64,000 nucleotides of DNA. It comes from Caulobacter sp. NIBR2454 (lineage in GTDB: Bacteria > Pseudomonadota > Alphaproteobacteria > Caulobacterales > Caulobacteraceae). The notes below the pieces were generated by a model that was given only the letters and a program-made list of their open reading frames with translations, was not told the origin of the DNA and made no database searches. The stretch spans positions 3,171,001-3,235,000 of the forward strand of contig NZ_CP114871.1 in the NCBI RefSeq assembly GCF_027474405.1. Direction: 5' to 3'. This document shows, in pieces, positions 10,136 through 18,336 of the stretch. How positions within the stretch are numbered: the stretch's first letter is position 1; every line of letters begins with the position of its first letter. A program made the position numbers and the translations under genes.

Positions 10136-11194
10136 TCAGCCGGCCTCTACCGCCGCCTGGCCGTCGTAGGCCTGGCGGATCAGATCGGCGATCTCGCGGC
10201 AGGCGGCGTCAGCGGCGGGCACCGCGCCCGTGAAGGCGGTGAAGCCGTGGGCCAGGCTGTCATAGCAGCGATAGACGGTCGGCGTGCCTGACGCCTTCAG
10301 CGCCTTGGCGTAGGCCTCGCCCTGATCAACCAGCGGGTCGAAGCCCGCGGTGACGACGACAGCCGGCGCCAGACCCGACAGGTCCTTGGTCACATTGGGC
10401 GACAGGCGCGGGTCGGCGGGGCTGGCGTCCGGGCCGATATAATGACCCATGAACCAGTCCATGATCGCCGCCGACAGCGGATAGGCGTCGCCATAGGTAG
10501 TCATGGATTGGGTTTCACTGGCGACGTCCACAGCGGGATAGATAAGCAACTGGAGGGCGGGCTGCGCCTCCCCCGCACGCTTCATGTCCTGGGCGACGAT
10601 GGCGGCGAAGTTGCCGCCCATGGAGTCGCCGCCGATAGCCGCCACGCCGGGAGCCGCGCCGAAGCGCTCGGCGTTATCGCGCGCCCAGCGATAGGCGGCC
10701 AGCACGTCCTCAAGTCCCGCCGGAAAGCGATGGTCCGGCGCCAAGCGGTAATCGACCGAGATCACCGCGCAGCGCACGCGGCGAGCGATGATCGAGCAGA
10801 AGGCGTCGCAGGTCTCCAGGTCCCCGATCACCCCGCCCCCGAAGTGCGCGAAGACCATGATCGGCGCCGAGCCGTCCTGGTTCTGCGGGCGATAGGCGCG
10901 CAATGGAAGCTGGCCGCCCGGTCCGTCGATGGACAGGTTCTCGGTGCGCACGCCCGGCTCCAGCGGACCGGAGACCACCGCCAGGGCCCGGGCGCTGGCG
11001 ACCCGCGCCTCTTCCGGCGACAGGGTGGTCATGGACGGCATCTTGCGGGCCGCATGGGCGAAGAACTGGAAGCGCGGGTCCAGGGTCCGCCCGCCTCGCC
11101 ACACGACGCCGCCGCCCGACATAGCGCGCAGGATTGGGGTCGGTAGGGACAGGATGGTCTTGAGGACCAGCTTCTGGATCGCTGTGTCGGCCAT
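10136..11194 (-). CDS. Alpha/beta hydrolase of the hormone-sensitive-lipase group
   Basis: A 352-residue esterase-type protein. The nucleophile elbow is GGDSMGGN (Ser near residue 190). Acid and base are in FDPLVDQG and DSLAHGF near the C-terminus. The oxyanion motif, usually HGGG, reads HFGGG within FAHFGGGVIGD, so one residue separates the histidine from the glycines. This is a mild deviation from the family pattern. The short N-terminal cap region (residues 1-80) is typical of HSL-type carboxylesterases. Located between a TetR regulator and a quinone oxidoreductase on one strand with 5- and 12-base gaps, it probably acts with them on an ester substrate. Confidence 0.88.
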   Translation of the reverse strand: MADTAIQKLVLKTILSLPTPILRAMSGGGVVWRGGRTLDPRFQFFAHAARKMPSMTTLSPEEARVASARALAVVSGPLEPGVRTENLSIDGPGGQLPLRAYRPQNQDGSAPIMVFAHFGGGVIGDLETCDAFCSIIARRVRCAVISVDYRLAPDHRFPAGLEDVLAAYRWARDNAERFGAAPGVAAIGGDSMGGNFAAIVAQDMKRAGEAQPALQLLIYPAVDVASETQSMTTYGDAYPLSAAIMDWFMGHYIGPDASPADPRLSPNVTKDLSGLAPAVVVTAGFDPLVDQGEAYAKALKASGTPTVYRCYDSLAHGFTAFTGAVPAADAACREIADLIRQAYDGQAAVEAG

Positions 11195-11206
11195 TTGCGG
11201 GGCTCT

Positions 11207-11833
11207 CTAGTCGCTGGGCAGGCGCGGCAGGCCCGCGACCCCGCCCATGATCAGGCCGACGGCGAAGTCGGCGGCGGCGTTGGTGTCGATGGGCCGGCGC
11301 TGCAGCATGCGCTCGCCGATCTCGCGCGAAACGGCGATGCAGGCGACGGCGAGATAGTCGGGGTCCACGCGAGGGGCGTCGCCGCGCTCCATCACCTCGG
11401 CCAAGGCGTCGCGAATTTCGTCGAACACCGCCGCCATCTCGGGCGTCTGGACATGGGTGTGAGGAAGCCGTTCGCCCGCCGGGCGGCGGGCCTGCCAGTT
11501 CTCGTGCTCGTCGGCGAGGAAGTCGAAATAGGCCTGGATGGCGCTGCGGACATAGGTCTCGAAGTCGTCGGCGCTCTCATATGCGGCGCGAAGCAGGGGT
11601 CGGAAACGGCGGGCGCCGTCGTCGGCCAGGGCCTCGAACACCTCCTCCTTGGAGCGGTAGTAGTTGTAGAAGGCCCCTACTGACAGGCCGGTGCGGCGGA
11701 TGATGTCGCGCACCGTGGCGGTCTCGTAGCCCAGCTCGCCGAACACCTCGCGGGCGGCGTCGAGGATGGAGCGGCGGTTGGCCGCCTTGGTCTGTTCACG
11801 CTTGCCGACGGGCAGATAGGCGATTTGTGACAT
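11207..11833 (-). CDS. TetR/AcrR family transcriptional regulator
   Basis: A 208-residue one-component repressor. The N-terminal helix-turn-helix lies at about residues 18-62, with TVRDIIRRTGLSVGAFYNYY as the recognition part and RSKEEVFEAL following. The C-terminal ligand domain is family-specific and not informative. It is the first gene of a three-gene run with a hydrolase and a quinone oxidoreductase, so autoregulation and control of those two genes is the simplest reading. The 73 bases to the next gene upstream hold its promoter; I saw no clear palindrome there. Confidence 0.92.
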   Translation of the reverse strand: MSQIAYLPVGKREQTKAANRRSILDAAREVFGELGYETATVRDIIRRTGLSVGAFYNYYRSKEEVFEALADDGARRFRPLLRAAYESADDFETYVRSAIQAYFDFLADEHENWQARRPAGERLPHTHVQTPEMAAVFDEIRDALAEVMERGDAPRVDPDYLAVACIAVSREIGERMLQRRPIDTNAAADFAVGLIMGGVAGLPRLPSD

Positions 11834-11906
11834 TGAGGACTTCAGACGCGGCTCGAATCTGACGCCGCGTCATGATCAGAGCGCCAATCCCTCGCGGCGA
11901 CAAGCA

Positions 11907-12545
11907 CTAACGGCCGGGGCGGGCCGACGAGACGCGACCGCGCAGCGTGCCGAGGTTGCGGATTTCGCCCTCAACCGTCTGGCAGCGACCGCCGTAGTTG
12001 TCGTCCTCGCAGACGCGCCACAGGCCGACGGCGCGGGCGCTCATGGCCTTGTCGTTAAAGTCCTGCTTGGCCAGACGGCCGGCCTTGCGGTTCAGGGCCA
12101 GGACTTCGCCCTGGAAGTCCGGCGCCGAATAGAAGGTCAGGACAGGGGCGACCTTGGCGGGACGAGGCTGGCCCGAGCCGCGCACAAAGGCGGCGGAAGA
12201 CACGGCCGGCAAACCGGCGGCGGCCAGGTCCGGGATGTCGGCGGAGACGATCTCGCACTTGCCGCGCAGGCGGGAGTCCTCGCACAGCCGCCATTGGCCG
12301 ACGATGCGGGCGCTCTTGGCGCGGTCGTTCATCTTCAGCCGCGTCAGGTTGCTTTCGGCGGTGCGGATGACGACGGCGTGGCCGGTATAGTGCTCGCCAT
12401 CGAACAGGATCAGGCGACGCTCCTCCTTCTTGGGGAAGATGCGGCCCGGGATGGCCCCGAAGTCAGGCAAGTTCGGCTTGGGCAGGGCATGAGCGGCCGG
12501 GGCGGCGAGGGCCAGAAGGCCGGCGGCGAGGATCAGACGCTTCAT
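11907..12545 (-). CDS. Exported beta/gamma-crystallin family protein (first of two)
   Basis: A 212-residue protein with a signal peptide (MKRLILAAGLLALAAPAAHA). Two Greek-key domains follow, at about residues 45-120 and 132-210. Each opens with an aromatic-rich strand (RLILFDGEHYTGHAV; VLTFYSAPDFQGEVL) and contains the shared block NDRAKSARIVGQWRLCED or NDKAMSARAVGLWRVCED. Paired cysteines in each domain (CEDSRLRGKC, CEDDNYGGRC) probably form disulfides. Microbial members often bind calcium. The ATG at 12545 is preferred over an upstream in-frame start because it opens the signal peptide. It is a paralogue of the next gene. Confidence 0.88.
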   Translation of the reverse strand: MKRLILAAGLLALAAPAAHALPKPNLPDFGAIPGRIFPKKEERRLILFDGEHYTGHAVVIRTAESNLTRLKMNDRAKSARIVGQWRLCEDSRLRGKCEIVSADIPDLAAAGLPAVSSAAFVRGSGQPRPAKVAPVLTFYSAPDFQGEVLALNRKAGRLAKQDFNDKAMSARAVGLWRVCEDDNYGGRCQTVEGEIRNLGTLRGRVSSARPGR

Positions 12546-12633
12546 CGGCGCGCTCCTGAAAAATACGCTTGGCGCTGACAAATACGCCGTCGCCGGTCTG
12601 TCGCGCCGAACCGGTCGCCGGTCAAGCCGCAGC

Positions 12634-13305
12634 TTAACGGCCAATCGGGCGGGCCGAAGTGATCAGACGGTTCATGCCCAATATCCCCAGGTCGCCGAAA
12701 TCGCCGTAGAGGGTCTCGCACCGCCGGCCATAGTCACGGTCCTCGCAGACCTGCCAGCGGCCGATGGTGCGGGCGCTCATGGCCCGGTCGTTGAAGCCTC
12801 GGCTGGAGAGATTGGTCGTCGGCTCGTAAATCTCGACCTGCTGACCGCGGAAGTTCGGCTCGCTGAACAGCAGCAGACGCGGGGCGCCGCCGGGCTGGGG
12901 TCCAGGACCGGGGCCAGGGTGGGGGAAGCCGGGGCCAGGGCGTGGCGGCTCGGGACGCCAGTCATCGACGCGGGCGGCGGAGGAGACCTTGCGGTCCATG
13001 CCCAGGGCGCCGAGATTGGCCACGTCGCCGGCCAGATATTCGCACCGGCTGCGATAGTCGCGATCCTCGCACACGCGCCAGCGGCCATTGACCCTAGCGC
13101 TGCCGGCCCGGTCATTGAAGCCGGTGGAGGCAAGGTTGCGGACACTGTCGGTGAAGGTGATCGAACGCCCGCGGAAATTGGGCCGCTCATAGAGCGTCAG
13201 GCTGGCGCGGTCGCGGTCCGGACGCCCCGGCCGATCGGGGCGAAACTGGGCGGATGCCGGCGCAGCCATCGCGAGGGCCGCCAGGATCAGGATCAAGCGC
13301 TTCAT
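12634..13305 (-). CDS. Exported beta/gamma-crystallin family protein (second of two)
   Basis: A 223-residue paralogue of the preceding protein. Signal peptide MKRLILILAALAMAAPASAQ, then two Greek-key domains (about residues 38-118 and 150-223) joined by a Pro/Gly linker rich in PGPG. Repeated blocks are SLTLYERPNFRGRSITF and RLLLFSEPNFRGQQVEIY, each followed by FNDRAxSAR and a CEDRDYxxRCE disulfide pair. The two proteins share the signal peptide style and the domain pattern, which points to a tandem duplication. They lie in one direction with an 88-base gap. A structural or protective role in the periplasm or outside the cell is inferred only. Confidence 0.88.
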   Translation of the reverse strand: MKRLILILAALAMAAPASAQFRPDRPGRPDRDRASLTLYERPNFRGRSITFTDSVRNLASTGFNDRAGSARVNGRWRVCEDRDYRSRCEYLAGDVANLGALGMDRKVSSAARVDDWRPEPPRPGPGFPHPGPGPGPQPGGAPRLLLFSEPNFRGQQVEIYEPTTNLSSRGFNDRAMSARTIGRWQVCEDRDYGRRCETLYGDFGDLGILGMNRLITSARPIGR

Positions 13306-13343
13306 GTCTTCTCCGGGCGACAGCATCGCATGACGACGTTCGC

Positions 13344-14141
13344 CTATTCGAGGGTCTTGATCAAAGCCTGCGCCGCAGCCGGCGCACGCACCTTTCCCTC
13401 ATGGATGAAGAACGCGAAGACGTCGCGTGGTTTCCGTGGCGCCGCTTCCTTTGCGACCAGATGCAGGTCGTCGGGGACACCGCCGGCGGCGTAGGTCTCA
13501 AACCGTTCGGCCCAGCGCTTGATCTCGGCGGGGTGGTAGGCGGTCGGAACCTCATCCACGCCGGTCATCAGGCGCGCATAGACCAGATCCGAGGTCACGT
13601 CGGGGATCAGCGGGAAGGTCTCGTGGTCCGCCAGGCAGATCGCCACATCATGCTTGCGGCAGAGCGCGATGAAATCCGGGGTGCTGAAGGTGTCGCTGCG
13701 CACCTCCATCACGTGGCGCAAGGCCAGACCGTCCTGCTTTCGCGGCAGCAGCTTGAGGAAGGCCTCGAAATCGTCGGGGTCGAACTTCTTGGTGGCCATG
13801 AACTGCCACACGATAGGGCCCAAACGGTCACCCAGTTCGGTGACGCCCTGGGTGACGAACTTGTCGATCGACTCCCCAGCCTCGGCCAGGACCCGGCGGT
13901 TGGTGCAATAGCGCGACGCCTTGACCGAGAACATGAAACCCTCGGGCGTCTCGTCGCGCCACTTGGCGAAGGTCGCCGGCTTCTGGCTGGAATAGTAGGT
14001 GGAGTTGATCTCGATCGCCGTCAGGTGGCGGCTGGCGTAGGACAGCTCGTCCTTCTGCTTGAGATCGTCGGGATAGAATACGCCCCGCCACGGCTCGAAG
14101 ATCCAGCCGCCGATGCCGGCGCGAATTTTACCCTTGGACAT
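13344..14141 (-). CDS. DUF72 family protein
   Basis: A 265-residue TIM-barrel-like protein of the DUF72 (YecE) family. Hallmarks are the N-terminal RAGIGGWIFEPWRGVFYP, the NSTYYSSQKPATFAKW block near residue 48 and FMFSVKASRYCTNRR near 70. The function is unsettled; structures in the family resemble nucleases of the AP-endonuclease type, but activity is not established. It is a single gene ending 38 bases from the crystallin start on the same strand. Confidence 0.9.
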   Translation of the reverse strand: MSKGKIRAGIGGWIFEPWRGVFYPDDLKQKDELSYASRHLTAIEINSTYYSSQKPATFAKWRDETPEGFMFSVKASRYCTNRRVLAEAGESIDKFVTQGVTELGDRLGPIVWQFMATKKFDPDDFEAFLKLLPRKQDGLALRHVMEVRSDTFSTPDFIALCRKHDVAICLADHETFPLIPDVTSDLVYARLMTGVDEVPTAYHPAEIKRWAERFETYAAGGVPDDLHLVAKEAAPRKPRDVFAFFIHEGKVRAPAAAQALIKTLE

Positions 14142-14223
14142 GGCGACCTCCCTTGGATGGACGCCAATTCAGCATCCCCGGAGGGAGATCGCCAGCCCTG
14201 TCCTTGGCGGAATGCGGACGGGT

Positions 14224-14505
14224 CTAGTCGTCCAGGCGCTGGCGCTTGATCACGCCAGCCGCGTCGACATCGAGATCCATGTGACGCCCGTCCTTGGCGA
14301 TGGCCTCCACATCGAAGCCATTCCGGTCCCGGTCCATTTCGAGGATGGTGAAACCTTGGGCTTCGACGCGTTCAGCGGCGACGGAAAACCTGGAACCCGC
14401 GCCGGAGGCGCCGGTCTGGGCGAAGGCGGCAGCGCCGCCAGCAAGAAGAGCCACGGCGCTGGCGGCCATCAGGACATTGCGGGTCTGGAAAATCTTGGGG
14501 GACAT
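14224..14505 (-). CDS. Exported PepSY-like small protein, divergent from the two-component operon
   Basis: A 93-residue protein with a signal peptide (cleavage near AFAQ, residue 30). A single PepSY-like module follows: VEAQGFTILEMDRDRNGFDV, then AKDGRHMDLDVDAAGVI. PepSY modules are thought to bind or inhibit periplasmic proteins. It is transcribed away from a second PepSY protein gene and its response regulator and kinase; the 110-base divergent gap carries the paired CGTCAG repeats. The layout suggests a target or input of that system. Confidence 0.8.
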   Translation of the reverse strand: MSPKIFQTRNVLMAASAVALLAGGAAAFAQTGASGAGSRFSVAAERVEAQGFTILEMDRDRNGFDVEAIAKDGRHMDLDVDAAGVIKRQRLDD

Positions 14506-14575
14506 GAGATCACCTTTCGGGTTTGAACGGGGGACACCTTTGCGCCACCCCTCCTGACGCCTCGCCGATCCCGGC

Positions 14576-14592
14576 CGTCAGCGCGGCGTCAG
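14576..14592 (+). promoter_or_regulatory. Direct repeat CGTCAG-N5-CGTCAG, candidate response-regulator site
   Basis: CGTCAG at 14576-14581 and 14587-14592 repeat with an 11-base period. A further CTGACG (the same word on the other strand) lies at 14554-14559. The site is 71 bases upstream of the leftward PepSY gene. An identical pair with the same spacing occurs at 16917-16933, just past the kinase gene. OmpR-family regulators commonly bind as head-to-tail dimers on half-sites one helical turn apart. The assignment to this regulator is inference. Confidence 0.5.
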
Positions 14593-14615
14593 CTTCGATG
14601 AGCCAGACAAGACCC

Positions 14616-14921
14616 ATGCGCCTGTCCCTTCTCGCCTGCATCGCCGCAGTCGCCAGCCTGGGTTCGCCCGCCGCGGCGAACGACGCCGACCATGAGCGCG
14701 CCCGAAAGGCTGTTGCTCGGGGCGAAGCCATGCCGTTGGACGCCATGTTGCAGCATCTGGCGCGGATCGCGCCAGGCGAGGTAATCGAGATCGAATTCGA
14801 GCGCGAAAACGGCCGGTGGGTCTATGAGTTCAAGGTGCTTCAGGCCGACGGCGCGATCCGCGAGGTTGAGATGGACGCCAAAACCGCCAGGGTGCTCGAG
14901 ATCGAGATCGAAAAGCCGTGA
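14616..14921 (+). CDS. Exported PepSY domain protein heading the two-component operon
   Basis: A 101-residue protein: signal peptide MRLSLLACIAAVASLGSPAAA, an acidic/basic helix, then a PepSY module with EVIEIEFERENGRWVYEFKV and VEMDAKTARVLEIEIEKP. It precedes an OmpR-type regulator whose GTG overlaps its stop (GTGA at 14918-14921), so translation is coupled. PepSY protein, regulator and kinase recur as a triad in alphaproteobacteria, where the PepSY protein may sense or modulate the kinase in the periplasm. An in-frame ATG at 14598 would add six residues before the signal peptide; no strong ribosome site separates the options. Confidence 0.85.
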   Translation: MRLSLLACIAAVASLGSPAAANDADHERARKAVARGEAMPLDAMLQHLARIAPGEVIEIEFERENGRWVYEFKVLQADGAIREVEMDAKTARVLEIEIEKP

Positions 14922-15583
14922 GGGTGCTGGTTGTCGAGGATGACGCGGTGCTGCGTACCGACCTGGCCCAGGCGCTTGGAGCCAGCGGCTTTGCGGTAGA
15001 GGCGGCGGCCGATGGCGAGGCCGCATGGTTCCTGGGCGACACCGAAACCTTCGACGCCGTGGTACTGGATCTGGGGTTGCCGGTCCGCGACGGCCTGAGC
15101 GTCCTGAAGCTGTGGCGCGCCACGGGCAACCGCACGCCGGTGATCGTGCTAAGCGCCCGCGGCACCTGGATGGAGCGGGTGGAAGGCATCGACGCCGGGG
15201 CCGACGACTATATGGCCAAGCCGTTCGAGATGGTCGAGCTTGTCTCCCGGCTGCGAGCCCTGACGCGACGAGCCGCCGGCCAGGCGGCGGCCGTACTGCA
15301 AGCTGGCAGGCTGGTCATAGACACCCGCCGCATGTCGGTGGCGCTGGAGGGACGCGCCCTGGACCTGTCGCCTCTGGAATATCGCCTGCTGCATTATCTG
15401 GCGCATCACGCCGAGCGCGTGATCCCACCCGCCGAGTTGGCCGAGCACGTCTATGGCGACGCGGACGCCCGCGATCCCAATGCTCTGGAGGCCTTGATCG
15501 CGCGGCTTCGGCGCAAGATCGGCCCTGATGTGATCGAGACCCGGCGGGGTTTTGGCTACGGTCTGGCGGCGACGTCGGCATGA
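14918..15583 (+). CDS. OmpR/PhoB-family response regulator
   Basis: A 221-residue regulator with an intact receiver domain: acidic pair in VVEDDAVL, phospho-acceptor Asp51 in VVLDLGLP, Ser/Thr in VIVLSAR and Lys near 101 in DDYMAKPFE. The winged-helix DNA-binding domain spans about residues 125-218 and ends ETRRGFGYGL. It starts with GTG and overlaps both neighbours by four bases. The PepSY-regulator-kinase order resembles QseB/PhoP-type systems; the signal is unknown. The CGTCAG direct repeats on both sides of the operon are candidate binding sites. Confidence 0.95.
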   Translation: MRVLVVEDDAVLRTDLAQALGASGFAVEAAADGEAAWFLGDTETFDAVVLDLGLPVRDGLSVLKLWRATGNRTPVIVLSARGTWMERVEGIDAGADDYMAKPFEMVELVSRLRALTRRAAGQAAAVLQAGRLVIDTRRMSVALEGRALDLSPLEYRLLHYLAHHAERVIPPAELAEHVYGDADARDPNALEALIARLRRKIGPDVIETRRGFGYGLAATSA

Positions 15584-16899
15584 AGTCAGGATCTTTGCGC
15601 CTTCGCCTGTTAGCCATGGCGGGCACATCCATCGCCCTGGCGCTATTTGTCGCCTTTATCGCTCTTTCAGCCATGTTCGAGCGACATGTGGAGCGCCGCT
15701 ACGGCGAGCAGCTCGACATGCACGTCCAGAGTCTGGCGGCGCGGTTGACCGTAGCGCCCGGCGGGACATTGTCACTTTCGCGCCCCTTGAGCGACACGCG
15801 CTTCAACCAGCCGCTGAGCGGGGTCTACTGGGCGGTCACCGACGTGTCGGGCGGGGGTCAGCTTCGCTCCCGATCGCTGTGGGACAGACAGTTGCCGCTG
15901 CCGGGAATTGAAACCGAAACCGGGCGCCCCCGTCGAGAGGCCGGCCTGCTGGTGGCCGAGCGCCGTGTGCGGCTGATCCAGCAGGGTCGCCCCTATCCGG
16001 CGGTGATCCAGACGGCCATGGAGGACACGGCCGTCGCCGACGCGCGGCGCGAGTTCAACCGTGATCTGGCCATTTCGCTGGTGGTGGTGGGCGTCGCCCT
16101 GGCTCTGGCGGCCTGGGTTCAGGTGGAGGTGGGGCTGCGCCCGCTGGAACGGCTGCGCACAGCGGCCGATCGGCTGGATGACGACCCGCAAGCCCGCCTT
16201 TCGCCCAAACACGCAAGCGAGGTCCTGCCCCTGGTGGCGGCCATCAACCGGCTGCTCGACGCGAGGGCGAGTTCGATCCAGGCGGCCCAGGCCCGGGCAG
16301 GCGATCTGGCGCATGGATTAAAGACGCCGCTGTCGGCCCTGCGAAATCAGGCGGGGCGGCTCGCCTCCGAAGGGCATGACGAAGCAGCCGCCTCTCTTAC
16401 GGTGGCGGTGACCGCCATGGAGCGTCAGGTGAACCGTGAACTGACCCGCGTGCGGGCCGCGGCGGCGGCCCAGGCCCCTCGACAGGTCTGCCGCCCGCAC
16501 ACCGTAGCCGGTCAGCTCATTCGAGTCGTCTCGCGCACTGCAGAGGGCGAGCGTCTGTCCTGGGTGAACGACGTGCCGCGGGACGCTGTTGCGGCTATCG
16601 CCCATAACGATCTGGCCGAAGCGCTGGGAGCTTTGCTCGACAACGCCGCCCGGCACGCGACTTCGACGGTGAGGATCAGCCAGCACAGCGACGCTCTTGT
16701 CGTTGAAGATGACGGCCCCGGCATGAGCGACGATCAGCGGGGGGCCGCCCTGGGGCGCGGCGTGCGGATGGACGAACGAGGCGGCGCGGGCCTGGGCCTA
16801 GCCATCGCGGCCGAGGTGCTGGGCGCCTACGGCTGGTCGCTTACGCTTGAAAAAAGTCCGCTTGGAGGCCTCGCCGCGCGGCTTTCTGCGATTTCCTGA
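15580..16899 (+). CDS. Sensor histidine kinase (QseC/PhoQ-type)
   Basis: A 439-residue membrane kinase. The first transmembrane helix is at about residues 10-32 and the second at about 160-182, with a periplasmic sensor of about 125 residues between. A HAMP-like linker follows. The phospho-acceptor box is DLAHGLKTPLSALRNQ (His near 245), and the ATPase lobe has LLDNAARHA (N box), VEDDGPGM (G1) and GGAGLGLAIAAEV (G2). The H-box GLKTP rather than EIRTP is typical of PhoQ/QseC relatives. It overlaps the regulator gene by four bases and is the last gene of the triad. Confidence 0.95.
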   Translation: MKSGSLRLRLLAMAGTSIALALFVAFIALSAMFERHVERRYGEQLDMHVQSLAARLTVAPGGTLSLSRPLSDTRFNQPLSGVYWAVTDVSGGGQLRSRSLWDRQLPLPGIETETGRPRREAGLLVAERRVRLIQQGRPYPAVIQTAMEDTAVADARREFNRDLAISLVVVGVALALAAWVQVEVGLRPLERLRTAADRLDDDPQARLSPKHASEVLPLVAAINRLLDARASSIQAAQARAGDLAHGLKTPLSALRNQAGRLASEGHDEAAASLTVAVTAMERQVNRELTRVRAAAAAQAPRQVCRPHTVAGQLIRVVSRTAEGERLSWVNDVPRDAVAAIAHNDLAEALGALLDNAARHATSTVRISQHSDALVVEDDGPGMSDDQRGAALGRGVRMDERGGAGLGLAIAAEVLGAYGWSLTLEKSPLGGLAARLSAIS

Positions 16900-16916
16900 C
16901 ATCATCGCGTCATTGA

Positions 16917-16933
16917 CGTCAGCCGAACGTCAG
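16917..16933 (+). promoter_or_regulatory. Direct repeat CGTCAG-N5-CGTCAG, second candidate site
   Basis: CGTCAG at 16917-16922 and 16928-16933 repeat the word and 11-base period of the site at 14576. A near copy, CGTCAT, is at 16908-16913. It lies 18 bases after the kinase stop and 54 bases before the start of the next small gene, where an activator site would be expected. Confidence 0.5.
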
Positions 16934-16986
16934 GTTCGTGCGTTCAAGCTTCAGCACCGTTGCAAACAGCCGCCAGGGAGATTTCC

Positions 16987-17193
16987 ATGAACCAGATTTC
17001 CGAGTTGCTGCAGGATGCAGCCGAAGCCCTGAACATGCCCGCCGAGCGCAATGCCGCGCACTATCGCAAGATCATCTCGGAACTGCGGCGTTCGGCCGGC
17101 AGCTTCGAGGCTGGCTACGACGACTATGTCCGCTCGGAGGTCTATCGCCGCGCACTCAGCAACGCCCTGGATCGCGTCGCCGGCTCCTGCTGA
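16987..17193 (+). CDS. Small helical protein of unknown function, possible target of the two-component system
   Basis: Sixty-eight residues from an ATG with AGGGAG seven bases upstream. The sequence is hydrophilic and helical (NQISELLQDAAEALNMPAE; YRKIISELRRSAGSFEAGYD) with no signal peptide or membrane segment, and one C-terminal cysteine. I do not recognise the family. It is preceded by the CGTCAG direct repeat and follows the kinase by 87 bases, so it may be controlled by that system. Its stop touches the stop of the convergent phosphodiesterase gene. Confidence 0.65.
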   Translation: MNQISELLQDAAEALNMPAERNAAHYRKIISELRRSAGSFEAGYDDYVRSEVYRRALSNALDRVAGSC

Positions 17194-18336
17194 TCAGTAC
17201 TTTACCGAGACGCGCAGGCCGGGGTTGCGGAACTGTGGCCGGACCTCGACGGGTCCGACGTTGCGCGCGAGGGCGAGGACGGTCGGGTTCCAGCTAAGCC
17301 GATAGCGGACCAGATAGCCGTCATGGTCCGACAGGGGGGCCTTTATCCCGTCGAACCCGAACAGGGTGTCGATGCGGATCGGTCGCACATCGATCGGCCC
17401 TTTGCTGACAAAGGCCTGAAGGTCCTGTGATCGTAGCCAGGGCTGGGCGTCAGCAGCGACGACCTCGCCCTGGCAGCCGCTGTCGCGCTGACCGCAGAAT
17501 TCGGCCACCACCTTGTAGGGCCGCGCGTCGGCACGGTGAGCGTAGCGATCCGGCGCGTTCTTGACGTTGAAATCGCCCCCCACCAGCAGCGGGCGATCCG
17601 CCGTCCAATGGGTCCTGATGAAACCCAGAAGTTCGTCGGTCTGCAGGCGATGGGCCTGCAGCGAGCGCTCCATCGGCACCTTGGCCGCGCGCCGGGAATT
17701 CATGTGGGTGTTGATGATGTCGATCTCGCCCGGACCGTCCGGCAGGGCCAGGCGCACCATCATCACGCCCTTGTTGGCCAGGCAGTCAAAGCCCGCGCAG
17801 TAGCGATAGGGTGCGTTGACGACCTCCAAGATCGGCAGGTCGCTGAGCACGTGCAGACCAGCGCCGGTCAGTTTGCCCCAGCCTTCGCCAGACCGCAGGT
17901 AGCGGATGGGATCAAAGCCCTTGGCATCCTCGGGCTGCGGCCCCACGGCGCGTTCCGAGCGGCCTGGACCACGGGCCCAATGGGGATAGCCGCTGGTCGC
18001 GACCAGATCTTCCACCTCGTCGCGGAAGCCTTCCTGGATCAGCACCACCTGCGGCTGCCGGCCTTCGCGGCGCATTTGCGCCAGCTCTTCACCGATCTCT
18101 CGCAACGCCTGAGCCCGCCCCTTGGCGATGGGCCAGGGGAGGCCTTTGACGTTGTAGGTGAGCACGCTGATCTCCGTGCTCATGACTTCGGGTTCTGGTA
18201 CGGCCTGCGTTTCGAGAGCCGATTGGGCGACAATCTGGGCCACCGGCCCCTGGAGGCTGGAGGGTGTTTCCGTAGGGATCGCCGCTGACGCCGTCGCAAG
18301 CGCGGAGGCCAGGGTTACAGCTGCTAGATACGCCAT
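17194..18336 (-). CDS. Exported endonuclease/exonuclease/phosphatase-fold protein
   Basis: A 380-residue protein with an N-terminal signal sequence (MAYLAAVTLASALATASA). The EEP fold is evident from LTYNVKGLPWP, VLIQEGF (metal-binding Glu), NTHMNSRR, LLVGGDFNV (catalytic Asp/Asn) and the final SDHDGYLV (Asp-His). Members are Mg-dependent phosphodiesterases: DNases, inositol phosphatases or sphingomyelinases. Its export, and the NTHMNS block, favour a sphingomyelinase/phospholipase-like or extracellular nuclease role, which cannot be decided here. It is a single gene, convergent with the small gene at 16987. The 184-base upstream gap to the serine lyase end shows no further gene. Confidence 0.88.
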   Translation of the reverse strand: MAYLAAVTLASALATASAAIPTETPSSLQGPVAQIVAQSALETQAVPEPEVMSTEISVLTYNVKGLPWPIAKGRAQALREIGEELAQMRREGRQPQVVLIQEGFRDEVEDLVATSGYPHWARGPGRSERAVGPQPEDAKGFDPIRYLRSGEGWGKLTGAGLHVLSDLPILEVVNAPYRYCAGFDCLANKGVMMVRLALPDGPGEIDIINTHMNSRRAAKVPMERSLQAHRLQTDELLGFIRTHWTADRPLLVGGDFNVKNAPDRYAHRADARPYKVVAEFCGQRDSGCQGEVVAADAQPWLRSQDLQAFVSKGPIDVRPIRIDTLFGFDGIKAPLSDHDGYLVRYRLSWNPTVLALARNVGPVEVRPQFRNPGLRVSVKY

